27,984 nt of DNA, from positions 4,150,520 to 4,178,503 of the forward strand of contig JAAAKB020000008.1 in assembly GCA_010014835.2 (NCBI GenBank), written 5' to 3'. Both the position numbers and the translations under genes were made by a program. The notes beneath the pieces were generated by a model that had not been told where the DNA came from, searched no databases, and saw nothing but the letters and a program-made list of their open reading frames with translations. Positions 12,320 through 22,248 of this stretch are shown piece after piece; position 1 is the stretch's first letter; each line of letters opens with the position of its first letter. This DNA is from Apostichopus leukothele (taxonomy: Eukaryota; Echinodermata; Holothuroidea; Aspidochirotida; Stichopodidae).

Positions 12320-14054
12320 AATATCTCAGAACTGCCAGGTCATATTGTGGGGGTATCCCATTTTCTCAGATTATGAAATGAGCTGATCTGAATATTAAAT
12401 CCAAGACATGCCAAACCAATGCAAAAACACAGCTTTAACATTTGTTTCTTCGATACTATTACACAAAAATATTCCAACTCGGCAGAAGATTAACTCGAAC
12501 AACACCGGAAACAAAAGAAAAAATAGTTTAATTAGCAACATGCCGCAAGTCATTATTAGCGTCGGTAAAACACACTTACTTTATTCCCTGATATTTTACA
12601 TGCAATGTACACAGCTAGGCTTAATATGAAAGTTTGATAGGCCTTATGAATTATAGACAGTTTTTAAAACTAACAGGCCTTGTTTTTTTAAATGAAATTT
12701 ACAAAGTAAAACTCCATTGTGAGCATTTTGCTTCAAAAATATTAATTTGTGTCGAGAGTGTTAACAAGCATGGCCTTTTCCGACTACTGGCACGGAGAGA
12801 ATTGAGGTAAGGTGAGGTGTTGACAAGCACCAGCCTTGCAAGAATAAATAACTGATTGGATGTATTAAAACAATTGTTTATTTTAAAGAATTGAACATTA
12901 ATAGCACATTATATAAGCTAATTTATCAATTTAATTGAATTAATTAATTTTTAACCACACTTTACTCAGCATTCAGTAAACTGAAACAATATTGAAGGTG
13001 AAAAATTCAACAGATTACATATATATTACATATATAAGATAGGAATATGATATTTTAGGTGATCCGTCCATCCACAATAAACCAATCATAACAACAATGT
13101 TAATAAATACACAAGATAAAATGGGCCAATCACAACACTGCATGACAGATAAAACAAAAGCTTGATACATTTTTGAAAGACGATGATCGCCAGTCCAATA
13201 GAGTATCCGATGTGTTCCAAAAACAGAAAAGGCTTTGAAGAAACATCTGCAGTTGTTGTATCCTTATAAATAATACTAGAAGAGGGTTTTAAATCAGCTT
13301 GAAAGTACTAGCTATGTTAACTGTGTTCAAAGTGTTAACTGTACTTGAAAGTTGTTAGCTGAAGATGCATAGTGGGATTGAAGAGTGAACACCAAAGGTC
13401 ATTTGATGATCAATTTTTTAGCATAGTTACGAGCATAGTTTTAAGACTGCCTCCTTTTAATTTACTAGTGAACACAAAAATCATCCCAACATTAATGAAT
13501 AACATGCCAAATAGATATTCCAGGAAGTGTAAAAAACAAGAAGATGCTGTCAAAACATGTTTTCTGCAATAAACTAGTAATGTAGTCATGAAAGATATTA
13601 ACCAATTCTAAATAAACCAAACAATTTTACAAAGTGTAACAAATCTAGTTGAATAATCATCCTAAATCATTGAAAATATTGCCAACACGATCCTGAGTTA
13701 CGCTGCTGCACGACGTTGTGAAAGAAAAGGAAAAAGGAAAAAAAAAGATCAATAACTAATTAATGAGGTACCAAATAAATAAGATCAAAGCTGATTTAAA
13801 ATATTATTTTGGAACAAGCTTGTGTTGGACGCACATAGTATTAAATTAACGAGTCCATGTTGGCCGGCCATGTTGGCCTTCAAACAGCCCCTTTTTTTCA
13901 CAGCGCACACAACTTTCATGTTAATGAAGGAAAATGGTACCTTCGTCAGTGCAAAACAATCTGTAAAAGATTATACAATCAAAATAAAACAAAACTGTTA
14001 GCAAACTGCTTATCCACTAAAGAGCCTGTGTAAGAGAATGTGACAAGTAAGAGT
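12320..14054. other. Non-coding stretch between transposons
   Basis: AT-rich with no firm exon on either strand. TTTATT on the plus strand near 12876 reads AATAAA on the minus strand and could end a minus-strand transcript. On the minus strand at about 13740-13690 a long pyrimidine tract is followed by CAG and a short open stretch, which resembles an acceptor and a last exon but matches no family I know. A short duplication of CATGTTGGCC occurs near 13855-13878. Confidence 0.4.
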
Positions 14055-14092
14055 GCCTGACGTTCGATCCTAGCAGGATCTTCTTCAGAGGC
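14055..14092 (-). repeat. Dispersed short repeat with hammerhead-like layout (copy 2)
   Basis: On the minus strand: GCCT, then CTGAAGA, one A, a GATCC-TGCTA-GGATC hairpin, GAAC, GTC, AGGC. The outer GCCT/AGGC pair with each other. This order (stem, CTGANGA, stem II, GAA, stem, GTC) resembles a minimal type I hammerhead ribozyme as known from Penelope-like retroelements and related repeats. One extra A after CTGAAGA and a shortened GAAA mean activity is doubtful. Read on the plus strand, GTTCGATCC also resembles a tRNA B box, so a SINE origin is an alternative. Confidence 0.4.
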
Positions 14093-14218
14093 TGAATGGA
14101 TTATATATACAATGATAACAGTACAAATAGAACAGAAACATATTCCCATATAATATCGCAGATATCAATGAATGTCAAAGGACCAGAAAGAAATATTGGC
14201 TTGGAGCAAAGGTCAAGA

Positions 14219-14668
14219 CAGGGGGGTAGGAGCCGGGGGGAACACTGGGGGAATGTGCCCCCAGTGCCCTGGGGCACGTGCCCTACCACTTTTTTCCAAA
14301 ATAGCAAATGTGCCCTACTGGCAAATAAAATGTGCCCCTTTGATGAAGAACTGTCTTTTGGATATGTTCAGCCTTTGTTAATTTTAATATTTTATTTTAA
14401 TTATTTATTTTAAGTCATTACATGCTATTTTCAAAATGGCATCCCGTATCTTTTTGTAGCACGGTTAAAAATAAACAATCTCAATAAATATAAAATCAAT
14501 GTTGCAGCGCACCATAATAGTATTGATAGCATACTAACACATCATACATATTTAAGTGCTATGGCTGGTGTGTATCGGTTTATAGTATAACGAGTGGTGG
14601 TTGTGGAATGAGAAAGTGCCCCTCTGATGTAGTGTCCCCCAACTTTTTGGAAGCTTCCTACCCCCCTG
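14219..14668. mobile_element. Probable hAT-like non-autonomous element
   Basis: Left end CAGGGGGGTAGGAGCC (14219-14234). The right end, reverse complemented from 14668, reads CAGGGGGGTAGGAAGCTT, so the first 13 bases match exactly in inverted orientation. The inside repeats 'gtgcccc/tgtgcccct' strings and has no transposase. The 8-base flanks (GGTCAAGA and GTAGGAAC) do not match, so the duplication has decayed or the true ends differ. It sits about 90 bases beyond the kinase exon donor, within the following intron. ORFs at 14096-14413 and 14101-14307 are by-products of this repeat. Confidence 0.6.
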
Positions 14669-14761
14669 GTAGGAACTACAAACTGACGGACACACCCACG
14701 TCAGGGATCTATAAACTGGCAGAGTTTCTTGGTTTTCCGACAGAAGTCCTTGACTACCTAC

Positions 14762-14918
14762 CACTTTCCATCTGTCTTTGACAATGGCCCCTGGATACAG
14801 CAAGTCATCAGCCATGGCTAGTGAGCTTGCCGCACTGGATGTTCAGTCCAGGCTGTGGCCAATAGTCCTTGTTGGTTAAAACTTGCTGTTCCTTACGTTG
14901 ACTGACATTGCCAGCATC
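14762..14918 (-). CDS. First coding exon of a tau-tubulin kinase (TTBK/Asator)-like protein kinase
   Basis: Minus-strand exon from acceptor tttttcacag|G (AG at 14920-14919) to donor GTG|GTAGGT (exon end 14762). The ATG at 14815-14813 has context GCCATGG and an in-frame TGA upstream, so it is the first start in its frame. It encodes 18 residues, MADDLLYPGAIVKDRWKV, ending in phase 0. The VK(D/E)RWKV string directly before the glycine loop is the signature of TTBK1/2 and the fly homologue Asator, whose N-terminus has a similar DLL.PG..VKERWKV run. Family members phosphorylate tau and other microtubule-associated proteins. The 5' UTR part contains a small upstream ORF (14917-14876, 13 codons). 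The kinase domain itself was not found downstream in the window, so the next intron must be longer than 14 kb and include the transporter exons, or this is a stranded exon. Confidence is in the exon, less in the gene being intact. Confidence 0.72.
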
Positions 14919-15332
14919 CTGTGAAAAACAAGATAAAACAGGTAAGAAATATATAATGAGAGAAAAATGTATTAAATTGGTCAATATCTGCACTGTCATA
15001 TTTACTTTTTAATGGATATTCTGGAAAATTCAGAACCCCTTCTCAGCATGTTGTTAAGGAATGAAACGCTACAATATATATATATCCTTTTGTCTTGACC
15101 TTTTTGATTCATTTTAAAACAAAGCTTTTAAGGCTTGTTGATACTAATCTGAATCAAATTATTAGTCAAAGAATAAAGATAAAACACACCATTGCCATAA
15201 AAACTGAGCACAGCTTAGACCACAAAATTCTACATCATCCAAGGGACAGGCAAACATGTATTTTATCAAGTGAGAAATAAGGGGTTAATCAACGGTCTAG
15301 CGTGCGTTACTCACATGATTAATGCACGATCG

Positions 15333-15432
15333 NNNNNNNNNNNNNNNNNNNNNNNNNNNNNNNNNNNNNNNNNNNNNNNNNNNNNNNNNNNNNNNNNNNN
15401 NNNNNNNNNNNNNNNNNNNNNNNNNNNNNNNN
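15333..15432. other. Assembly gap (100 N)
   Basis: Exactly 100 unknown bases, the usual placeholder for a gap of unknown size. Order and distance across it are therefore uncertain. The open frame spanning it is meaningless. Confidence 0.99.
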
Positions 15433-16629
15433 CCCCTTGGACTTACAAACTTGGCTTTGAAATAAGATTCGCTTTAAATGCCAGCTCCCTGCTTCAAACT
15501 GCTCCTAAAGAGGAAACGAAACGCTTATAAAGTTTACACCTCAACAAGTCGCCGGGAATTTTCTAAGGTGAAGAAATATTCGGCGGAGATTTATTCCGGA
15601 AACTTTGAACTGCCTATTTATATATATAACCTGCATGATTCCATGAATTTCATTTTGTCACAAGACAAGAATTTTTCACAAGACAAGAATTGTTCACACT
15701 CTCTTTCTTATCAGACCTTATATGTGTCCTTGACAGTTAGGATGTTGCAAAATATACATGTAGGCCTATAACTGATAGGTATATAATATATATAGGCTAT
15801 ACGGTACCATGTCTTTTTATAAGGTCGGGGCGAGGTTACTAAACAGTTCCAAGAACCCGAAGGCTTCTTTCGGTTTTGACGAAGTATTTAAACAATACAT
15901 TATGAATAAAGATCATGTGAACACTGGTATTTTCAAAAATAAACAAAATATATCAAAGAATAGCAACTACAAGCCTGATCTATTACAAAACATTACGTCA
16001 ATATTTACCGGTTCGATTGCGTTACATCCGTTACCATATACCTGACTTCACGCCAAAGCATATATATGTGCCCAAAGTATCGCTTGAAGTGATACAATTT
16101 CCTCTTTGAAATGATTTCTATATAGGCTACAGCATTTTCATATAGCCTAAGTATACGAACACGATCATGATGTAATAATGATTAAAAACGATAATCAATA
16201 ATAATGATCAATAACGATCATGATGGAATAAACAATTTATAACAATTATTCTATGAATAGAAAAAATGACTTTCAATCACCCGAGTTTGTATACTATAAC
16301 GTACATCTCTCGATATCACTTTGTGACTTATATGCTTGTTATATACGCTTATTGCCAATACCTACAACTGTAACCCTGTCAGTATATATAGGCCTATACA
16401 TCTGAAATAGCACGCCACTTAGCTATGCACAAGATAATAGTCGTTGAGTTCACAAATTTTCAAAGCGCCATGAGCATGGTGTATATAGTCTTCACTGAAT
16501 TTTGGCAAAATCAATCAAAGGCGTCGTTTTCCTTCATTTTATTATTAAATACAGTTTTATTCTAAGCATTAACTCCATTAGATAACGTACGGTACCTATA
16601 GAACGAGAATAAACAGTCTAATATCCTTA
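15433..16629 (+). other. Unassigned region right of the gap, with two small ORFs of unknown status
   Basis: The open frames 15478-15771 and 15809-16045 (the latter starting ATGTCTTTTTATAAG) match nothing I recognise. The first includes a duplicated SQDKNFSQDKN stretch from a 15-base tandem copy (CACAAGACAAGAATT) near 15660-15690. Sequence around 15480-15600 is less AT-rich and contains GGGAATTTTC, an NF-kB-like string. It could be a promoter or untranslated exon of the minus-strand kinase gene, but nothing shows this directly. The rest to 16629 is AT-rich with TATATAGGCCTATA-type strings. Confidence 0.3.
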
Positions 16630-16880
16630 TACACTCTAAACAAATTTTGGGCAAATATTTTATCCACGCTCGTTAAACTTATGTATCCAACCAAAGTTGG
16701 GTAAAGATTTGCCCCCAAAACATGTAAAATTACGCCACTTTGGCTAATTTTGATTGCCAAAAAGTGATATATTGGTCAAGATTGCCTGCATTTTATTATT
16801 TATTGAGCAAAACGTCATGAAAAGTTGCTTGCGGATACATTTTTTGGTAAAATATTTGCCCAACCATTTTTTACAGTGTA
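16630..16880. mobile_element. MITE with about 33-bp inverted termini and TA flanks
   Basis: Element 16632-16878 (247 bases). Left end CACTCTAAACAAATTTTGGG continues GCAAATATTTTATCC; right end reverse complemented CACTGTAAAAAATGGTTGGG continues GCAAATATTTTACC. About 28 of 33 positions match. TA lies on both sides (16630-16631 and 16879-16880), which fits a Tc1/mariner-type insertion. The motif TTGGGYAAAKATTTGCC is repeated inside near 16696-16714. No ORF for a transposase. Confidence 0.75.
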
Positions 16881-18690
16881 TGGGATTAACCAGGGAGTTG
16901 TTATCCTGGATTAACTGAATTATCGTTATTAACTGATTTTGTTGGTCTTTGTTGTTATCACATCTTGTTGAAAAATCTTGTTATAATCTTTTCTTAAAAT
17001 TGGATTTAAATGAGTTCAACAATAAATTAAATGATTGGCTATAGGAGAATGACCCGTGAAGCCAATATGGTGTAATGATTGGATTGGTTGCGCAAGGATC
17101 AGTATAGGCTATATATAGCAAGCGACCATGGCTATGGTGTGTTGCACATAATGAATGCAACCAGAAAACGATCCACACATATATACATTCCAATTGCTGG
17201 TTTTTTTCATTTGTTTTTGTTTTTTCCATTTCTACGATTTCTCAGAATTTGCTTGCCTAATATATAGTCATTATATATAGATCTTTTCGTCAGATTTTAT
17301 ATTTTGTTTCACATTCAAAAGCTAGCAGGTATTTCAGCATCATCACGTGTGTAGCTAGAGGAACAGCTGTATGCCACTTTACTTGGAAATCCGAAATGAA
17401 TAGTGGCTTCTGTTGTATAAGCTATTAGTGTGTTCAAAGGTCATCCGTAGTGAATTCAAATATGCTAGCGAGTCTAATCGTGCAGGGCCACTCATGTACA
17501 AACTTGCAGCAAACATTTTTCCATAACAACTCCCTGCATTTACTGCCCCACAGAAACATTTCCCCCTCATTGAACCTCCATGTCCTATTTACGTGCGTTT
17601 AACTTAGCAGCCTCCCATGCATAATCTGGTATTTAAAGTACTACGGACACCTAGCCTATTTGCCACATATTCATTACATTTTGTTGTGTGCGATAATCTC
17701 ATTTAAACTCCGTTAACAATTTTCGAAAAGCTCTTTTCGTTTCCAAGATATACATTTCTTGAAGTTTTGTTAAATCTGGGAATCGATGGCGTAGAGTGTT
17801 GCGCTCATCAAAATATCAACCCCAAGTTAACCCCAAATTACAAGCCCAAATATATCATTTGAATATTGTGATGTCCCTCTTTTCATAGAAGACAATATAT
17901 TCCAAAAAGCAAAATCGCTTGAGGCCACAAACCTGTGTTCAGTGTCCTTGTGAAGAAGGTTTTAAAAACGAAGGGATAACATAAAAAAAAAAAATTAGGC
18001 CAGTCAATCCCTGTACATCATCAGTGTGCATAATTAGCTAATGTTTATTCATAGTAAAACTTGAATCGAGAAAAGACTTGTTAAATGGTCAATCTTTGAT
18101 GGATTTTGATGGTAGTTGCAGCTATTTTCATTATTTCCTATATGCCCATTAGAGTTAGTAGGACAATATCGTTCATATTTGTCCGCTGACCTTGAAATTT
18201 GGACGATCAGAAACTGCAAGAAATTACTTTTAGCTGTACGATGACCTAAACCAGTTGATAATTAATATACTGAATAGTATGATTGGAGTCTCAGTCTATA
18301 CAAGCAAGGTATTGCATCACTATAAGCGAGAGATTAGCTGTCTGGAAAAAAATCATTAATTATGTATGAAACCTGAAACAGTTTGCAAAGAAGCATGAAA
18401 GAGAAAACATTACAGTTGTTAAATAAAATAAAATTTTGTGGGATACAAAATTGTCTGCATCGAACTTAACGGTTTTACAGGGGGGGGGGGAGGGCTCTCC
18501 CTCCCATCGTCAGTCGTGGAATTTTTGCACATTCAGCCGGGGAAACTTAGACAACTACTACGGCTGTACAATACACCCTCTCCAATATTGAACCTCACTC
18601 AAGTACTTTATAAGCACAACCTTGCATTTAGCAATATATATTATATAGACATAATTTATATAGTCTAATTAAGCCTCAGAATGCACACTT
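16881..18690. other. Non-coding stretch
   Basis: No recognisable exon on either strand. Open frames at 16981-17229, 17079-17267, 17379-17570 and 18438-18668 have no family resemblance and overlap one another or low-complexity DNA. An 11-G run lies at 18480-18490. An E-box CACGTG occurs near 17345. Confidence 0.45.
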
Positions 18691-18744
18691 TGACGTCTAA
18701 AACTTGATTTTTGTTTTTTTTGGTCTAAACTTTGACCTTGAATT

Positions 18745-18931
18745 TTTATCGGGGGAGGAGCCCCCAGACCCGATACAAGGGAGTCCGCCTCAATGAGCCC
18801 AAGGCTGCACCCTTCCTTATGGAATCCCTTGATTCGCCACTATATCCCTTTCAGGCCCATGCGTAAGTCAGTCGGGGAAGGGGGAGGGGATTCCCCACCT
18901 TCCCATCTTTGAACTCCTGTGCATGCCACTG
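18745..18931 (-). mobile_element. hAT-like transposon debris
   Basis: Reading the minus strand from 18931: CAGTGGCATGCACAGGAGTT, very like the left end of the complete MITE at 11839 (CAGTGGCATGCGCAGGACGT), and the similarity continues through TCAAAG.TGGGA.GG. Further in, TAGTGGCGAATCAAGGG (around 18842) looks like a second hAT terminus, and TCTGGGGGCTCCTCCCCC repeats a string inside the first MITE. The opposite end and a target duplication could not be found, so this is truncated or nested. Confidence 0.55.
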
Positions 18932-21400
18932 TCGGTCGTTTATAACTCTAACGATCGAAACAGCTAAATCTTAATAAGATATAAGTCTCTTATAATGAGT
19001 GTTGTCCAATTATTTGAGAATGTTACATGTGTTGGCGAAAAGTATCCAACAAGACTAGTATACAACTCGACGAAAATTCCATAGGATTTGAACTCAGCTT
19101 GTTTTGGCAAGAACAGCTAACATCGATTTACGTTGGTATTTTTGGAATTATTAATTGAATACTATGTCGAATATGTTGTAAAGTGAAAGTTGTGAAAGAA
19201 GCCTAAATGTTTAACAAAAAGACATTTTTGTAGTCCGTTTATATTATCGGATTGCTTAATACTTGGAAGAACTGGAGCGGAGTTCCCTTATTTTAAACTG
19301 TTTTATATGTTGTTTTGTTTTGTATATGCACCGTATCGTTTTTTTTCTTCTTCTGTGAAAAGGAAATACTGTATTTTATAAATGACATTGAATAGGCAAA
19401 GTATTGTGAAAATACATTGTTTGGTAATTGACTGTTATGTGTCATCTTGAAACTATTTAAACTCGACACAGGTGGTTTATGCTTGGTACAGGCCGGCAAT
19501 GCGGTGGGGTTGCGAAATTCAGGGGTAAAACGTGATATTTTTACTTGAATAGTCGAATGCAGAAAGATCATCGTAGAGGTATGCGCCGTGTTGCGAAACT
19601 TCTAGATTGGTTTCAAAATAGGCTTTTCAGGCAACACACCATGAGCTGCGGTATACTCAGGTTATTAGCTATAACAATTCAAAAACACCTTGTGGAATGA
19701 ATGATTTGTCCGCATATAATAGTCACGCCAAGCGTATACACTAAAACCAGAGGTGTATATAGCAACAGCTAGGCGGATCATCCAATCATGCCCCACCCCC
19801 CCCCACCCCAGTGTACAGGAAACCTGCAGGGGTTGGTTCCAACATTTTTTCCAACTACCAGTCGATTAAACAAAATCTTTGTAATTTTTACATTCATGCA
19901 ATGTGCCGTTTCGATGAATAAAAGCAATGCACGGCATATTACATATAAGACTGCTCTGTTGCAATCTGCATGAGACCCTAACAGATTCCTGAGAACAAAA
20001 GAACGGTCTCAATTTCACATCTTACTTTATCCCATATTTTCCCAACCGCCTAATAGACCCAAGCAGGGTCCAGTGTTTGTAGCCCCTCTGAACCCCCCCC
20101 CCCCTGAAACCCCCTAATTCCCCCGTCCCATCTCATTACTCCAAACCGCATGAAGCTGCTTGAAAGATAAATTAAATCACGAAAGTCAAAACAAGATGTA
20201 AATTGGCAAATTTTTATTTCATTTAACGACACAGTCAGCACCTGACCGTCCCTGCGAGACTTCTTCATTCTTTAACAATTATATTTTAATGATATTACGT
20301 AACATGGTATTACGTAACATGTGACGATAAGAATTACACTCTATACACACATCTCAAACAATTTACACGAACTGGCAGTGAAATGAAGCGATGTTGCATA
20401 AAATTTTAACGATTACATTGATTACGTAGCCATCTGACACGATGATATATAAGAAGAAGAAGATTAAAAAAAAGGGCAAAATCTATAAATAAATAGATAC
20501 TTAAAACAACGGCACGGCAAGTACCGAAATTTACATTATCATTTCAATCCCAAGAATATATAATATGATGAGTATAGGAGACTCATAGCGTTCCAAACGT
20601 CAGACTTCTTTCTTTTCTCTCCTTTTTTTTCTTCTTGGAAAAAATATTTGCAAAGTCCTCATGTGAATCGTGTAACTGAGTACAACGCTTCCTTGTTCAG
20701 TTGATCCTATGACCACAACTTTAATTTAATTATAAACTTAAAAACATATCCAATTAACAATTAACCAACCATTATGACCAACTTTTAAAATCTAAAAAAC
20801 TAATTACTGTTTCTCGTTTTTCCCTCTATCTCTCTATTCTCTCTCTCTCTGGTGTCATCATCGTTTAATAACGAAACTCAAAAAAACCAAAATGTACAAA
20901 ACAAAGATGTCAGAGACAAATAAATTACATTACAACTTAATAACTTGCAGATATTACACTTTCCTGACATATATTTAATTATATTGCACTGAGTATAATA
21001 ATAATAATAATAATAATGGTAATAATAAAGGTAGGGTAAAAGGAAACAACCATTAGGGATATTGCGACCATAACTATACGCCTCGTCGGTGAGGCAGCCG
21101 CCTTGACACCCTGCAGCGGGTATAAGTCTGTTATACATTCCATTTACGGCAGCAACCGGAATGCCCGCCCTCCATCGGACATAACCATGCACAACCTAGT
21201 CCCCAAGGCTATGAGTCAGCAATATCCTTACATTAATTTCCAATTTCCTTCTTTAAGCTTTCAGACCTCCTTGTACATTCAGAAAGTTTATAACTTCTAT
21301 TTCCACTTTCTCTCTAAAACGATTTATCGGCGTACCCGTGTTCAAGCCGAATATCCGTTTTTTTTCTCTCTCTATTTTCACTTTAATACATTTACTTTTC
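18932..21400. other. Non-coding stretch with simple repeats
   Basis: No exon recognised. Seen: 12-C run at 20093-20104; direct duplication of TATTACGTAACATG near 20290-20320; CT-rich tract near 20818-20850; (AAT)n microsatellite at about 20996-21016. TTTATT at 20214-20219 gives a minus-strand AATAAA that could end a long fos transcript. All open frames here are short and unlike known proteins. Confidence 0.45.
20241..20270 (-). repeat. Possible third copy of the dispersed stem-loop motif
   Basis: On the minus strand: TGAAGAAG, a GTCTC-GCA-GGGAC hairpin, then GGTCAGG. It shares the TGAAGAAG-hairpin-GTCAGG layout of the copy at 14055-14092 but not the hairpin bases, which suggests the stem is kept by compensating changes or that the resemblance is chance. 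Confidence 0.3.
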
Positions 21401-21408
21401 TCCTTCAT

Positions 21409-22248
21409 TTTATTACAAAAAAAAAACACACAACGAGGAAAAAACTCTTTGAATACAAGTTCGCTGGAATTGGAAGCCAAAGTTCTTTGAAAGCCTTGCT
21501 ATGAACCTCTCATGAAATTGACCTACTGTCACAAATATGCTACATTTATCATTTTTACAAATCTTTCACTTACTTTCGCAAAGTTTCCGAGAAAAAAAGA
21601 AGGAAAAAAAAAGGTGTCATTCAATCCATACAACTTGTAGGCAATATTACTTGCGTATATTTTCATTTAATTTCAATAAAATTTCGATTAGTTTGGGTTA
21701 GACCTTGAAGATTCGATGGTTTCTACTTTTTCTCAACAGTTTGCCAAAATCAGGTATACAAATTTACTTTTTTTACCAACCGTGTCAGCTAGTTATAGAA
21801 AATACAATACTCTTTTTGTAAGGTGATGCCATGATATTGAAGGGGAGGGGAGGGAATTTTTGTAGGGAGGGAATGGCAAGATATTGTAATGGTGTTTCAC
21901 AATCATTACATTAACACATACATGTTGTTCAATGGTCACTTCCTTTGCGGTTCTTACTGTTTAGACATTTTCTGTGCAAGCGAAATGGAGTCCCTCCACC
22001 TTTTCGATTATTCCCACAAACCACCACTCGACCATAATTTCTTTGGAACAATATCAACCAAGTATCAATAAGAAACACACCGAGTAGTTTCTTGGCGCAA
22101 ATCATTATCTTAATGAGGTAAAAAGTCTTGATATAGAGTGCACCATCGCAGCTGCAACTGAAAACCCTAACTCTCCATCCACAGCATAGACTCATATGCT
22201 CAAACAGATACACGAATATCCAGCGGATCAGTCCCCTAGCCTTGCAAC
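21409..22248 (-). other. Probable fos 3' UTR
   Basis: Follows the fos stop on the minus strand. Candidate poly(A) signals are ATTAAA (21671-21666) and AATAAA (21414-21409), about 580 and 835 bases after the stop. I saw no AUUUA pentamer on the minus strand in this interval, whereas vertebrate c-fos 3' UTRs carry several. Which end is used is unknown. Confidence 0.45.

Noticed and set aside
14061-14070. tRNA B box (GTTCGATCC)
   Set aside because: There is no matching A box at the right distance and no cloverleaf; the string is explained by the stem-loop repeat.
14096-14413. Overlapping ORFs on both strands
   Set aside because: They fall in the hAT-like element and are by-products of its G/C-rich sequence.
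15270-15530. ORF crossing the N gap
   Set aside because: Continuity is created by 100 placeholder bases; the frame across the gap has no meaning.
18470-18931. A full hAT element starting at CAGGGGGG (18478)
   Set aside because: The two ends do not match as inverted repeats and the 8-base flanks differ (CGGTTTTA versus TCGGTCGT).
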